From contig JAISDG010000219.1 of NCBI GenBank assembly GCA_031265015.1, positions 1 through 6,409 on the forward strand: 6,409 nt of DNA, read 5' to 3'. Position 1 is the first letter of the stretch. Each line of letters begins with the position of its first letter. The DNA is from Spirochaetaceae bacterium. Lineage in GTDB: Bacteria > Spirochaetota > Spirochaetia > Treponematales > Breznakiellaceae. The notes under the pieces were generated by a model. It saw only the letters and a list, made by a program, of their open reading frames with translations, had not been told where the DNA came from and searched no databases. Made by a program: the position numbers and the translations under genes. Shown here piece by piece: positions 5,456 to 6,409 of this stretch.

Positions 5456-6409
5456 TCAGGGAATATCCCCATAGAGATAATCCGTATACAAGCCATGAAC
5501 GCCCCTGCTGCAAAGCGCAAAAGCCTCACCAAAATTATTTATGGTGTGACAATAAATCACTCTATCAAGTTTTTTTAATTCAGCGATAAATTCATCGGTC
5601 GCAACGTCCGGCCACATGGTTAATCCGTGAATTTCGTCATGGGCCCTGATAAAATCAATAACCTCTTCCGGGGTTTGCGGACTTTGATACAGCGTATAAA
5701 TAATGCTGGGCCAGTCCCATACGGATTGTACCAGCTGTAACATTTCAGGATTATAAATTTGCGGCACCACGCGGTTCAAAATTTCGATATTAACTTTCCC
5801 GGCGGCCCTTTTGATTTCTCCGAACTCGGCAAGGATAATATCAATGCGGCGATCCTCTTTGGTGTCGGTTACCAGAAACATGTCAGGATGGGTGCCCATA
5901 AAACCTATCACATCATCAATATCCATGGGTGTCCATTTACCGTTGATTTTTTTACTTTTCCATTCGGCCAGGGTTGGCCCTTCTTCCGGCATTTGGCTTT
6001 TCGTAATAGCCATGCCGCTAGCCCAGTCGTGAACAGCTGCCAGCCGGCTATCGGAGGTTAATTCAAAATCAATTTCAAATACACGATGCCCTTTTGCATA
6101 ATTGAGTTCCACGGCTTCCCTGGCATTTGTATAGGCCGTCATATTACCGGCTTCATCGAACAAGGCTCCGCCGGCATGGGCAACCATTGTATGAAGCCAC
6201 CACTGTTCCGGCGCTTCACCAAGACGATCTGCTTTTTGAAGCGCCGCTTGTTCCGGCGCATCAGTTACTTCGGTCACAAAATATCCCTGCAGTTTTTTTA
6301 CCAATTTGTAAGTAAACACGGAGGAAAGGACTATAAAAGATATTCCGGCGGTGACAAAAATTGTTTTTCGAAAGAAATTTTTTCCGGATAATTTATACAG
6401 TCCAATCTG
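5456..6409 (-). CDS. Membrane-anchored GDPD/PI-PLC family phosphodiesterase (5' end off the right edge)
   Basis: The frame is open from the right edge to a TGA at 5458-5456, giving 317 residues. A GTG at 6319 could serve as a start, but the frame continues upstream and encodes FFRKTIFVTAGISFIVLSS (12-30), a basic-then-hydrophobic N-terminal membrane segment continuing into VFTYK. The real start is therefore probably just outside the window. The catalytic domain (about 75-315) belongs to the TIM-barrel GDPD/PI-PLC superfamily: VAHAGG (His78, in place of the usual HRG), FEIDFELTSD (Glu112 and Asp114, metal or acid residues), VHDW (His127), LVTDTKED (about 179-186) and a terminal GLYTDYL. Such enzymes hydrolyse glycerophosphodiesters or related phosphodiester lipids and polymers; the substrate here is not predictable. 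All expected catalytic residues are present. Base composition is more AT-rich than the neighbours, with more TTA/AAA/ATT codons, hinting at separate origin. It is convergent with the ricT operon. Confidence 0.87.
   Translation of the reverse strand, partial: QIGLYKLSGKNFFRKTIFVTAGISFIVLSSVFTYKLVKKLQGYFVTEVTDAPEQAALQKADRLGEAPEQWWLHTMVAHAGGALFDEAGNMTAYTNAREAVELNYAKGHRVFEIDFELTSDSRLAAVHDWASGMAITKSQMPEEGPTLAEWKSKKINGKWTPMDIDDVIGFMGTHPDMFLVTDTKEDRRIDIILAEFGEIKRAAGKVNIEILNRVVPQIYNPEMLQLVQSVWDWPSIIYTLYQSPQTPEEVIDFIRAHDEIHGLTMWPDVATDEFIAELKKLDRVIYCHTINNFGEAFALCSRGVHGLYTDYLYGDIP

Noticed and set aside
5389..5589. A 66-codon plus-strand frame across the convergent gap
   Set aside because: It runs into the GDPD gene on the opposite strand, has no ribosome binding site and shows no coding character.

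Overview
The window looks like chromosomal DNA of a spirochaete, most probably a Treponema-like organism with moderately high GC, such as the termite-gut treponemes. The grounds are a spirochaete-style lipoprotein with an N-terminal solute-binding sensor domain, a relaxed lipobox, the protein styles of the rhomboid and M23 genes, and codon use rich in GGC/GCC/CTG/CGG. Taxonomy is inferred from protein style and was not checked by a search. There are no RNA genes, insertion sequences, CRISPR arrays or phage genes.

Left arm (1-1519, minus strand). A secreted protein of unknown function (836-1519) is followed downstream by the start of a lipoprotein with a periplasmic solute-binding (SBP_bac_3-like) domain (1-638), which runs off the left edge. 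In treponemes such domains usually sit at the N-terminus of a larger sensor protein. The 197 bp between the two genes carry a strong sigma70-type promoter (719-747) for the lipoprotein gene. Two perfect tandem copies of a dyad-symmetric 11-mer (656-677) lie in its predicted leader and look like an operator.

Central block (1587-5347, plus strand). Five co-oriented genes: a rhomboid intramembrane serine protease, a membrane-anchored M23 endopeptidase, a bactofilin, a YaaR/DUF327 protein and a PSP1-domain RicT/YaaT protein. The last four are tightly packed (7 bp gap, 8 bp overlap, 42 bp gap) and look like one operon, with a candidate promoter just before the M23 gene. M23 plus bactofilin is a recurring cell-shape module: a peptidoglycan hydrolase placed by a polymerising scaffold. 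YaaR next to RicT recalls the Bacillus subtilis yaaR-holB-yaaT region, without holB. A compact hairpin fills the yaaR-ricT gap.

Right arm (5348-6409). A 108 bp convergent gap with a 7 bp inverted repeat separates ricT from a minus-strand GDPD/PI-PLC family phosphodiesterase. Its frame stays open to the right edge and adds an N-terminal membrane segment upstream of the first in-frame GTG. This gene is visibly more AT-rich than the rest and may have been acquired separately.

Nothing here amounts to a clearly new system. The most interesting items are the tandem dyad repeats, the shape-module/RNA-maturation operon with its internal hairpin, and the unidentified secreted protein.
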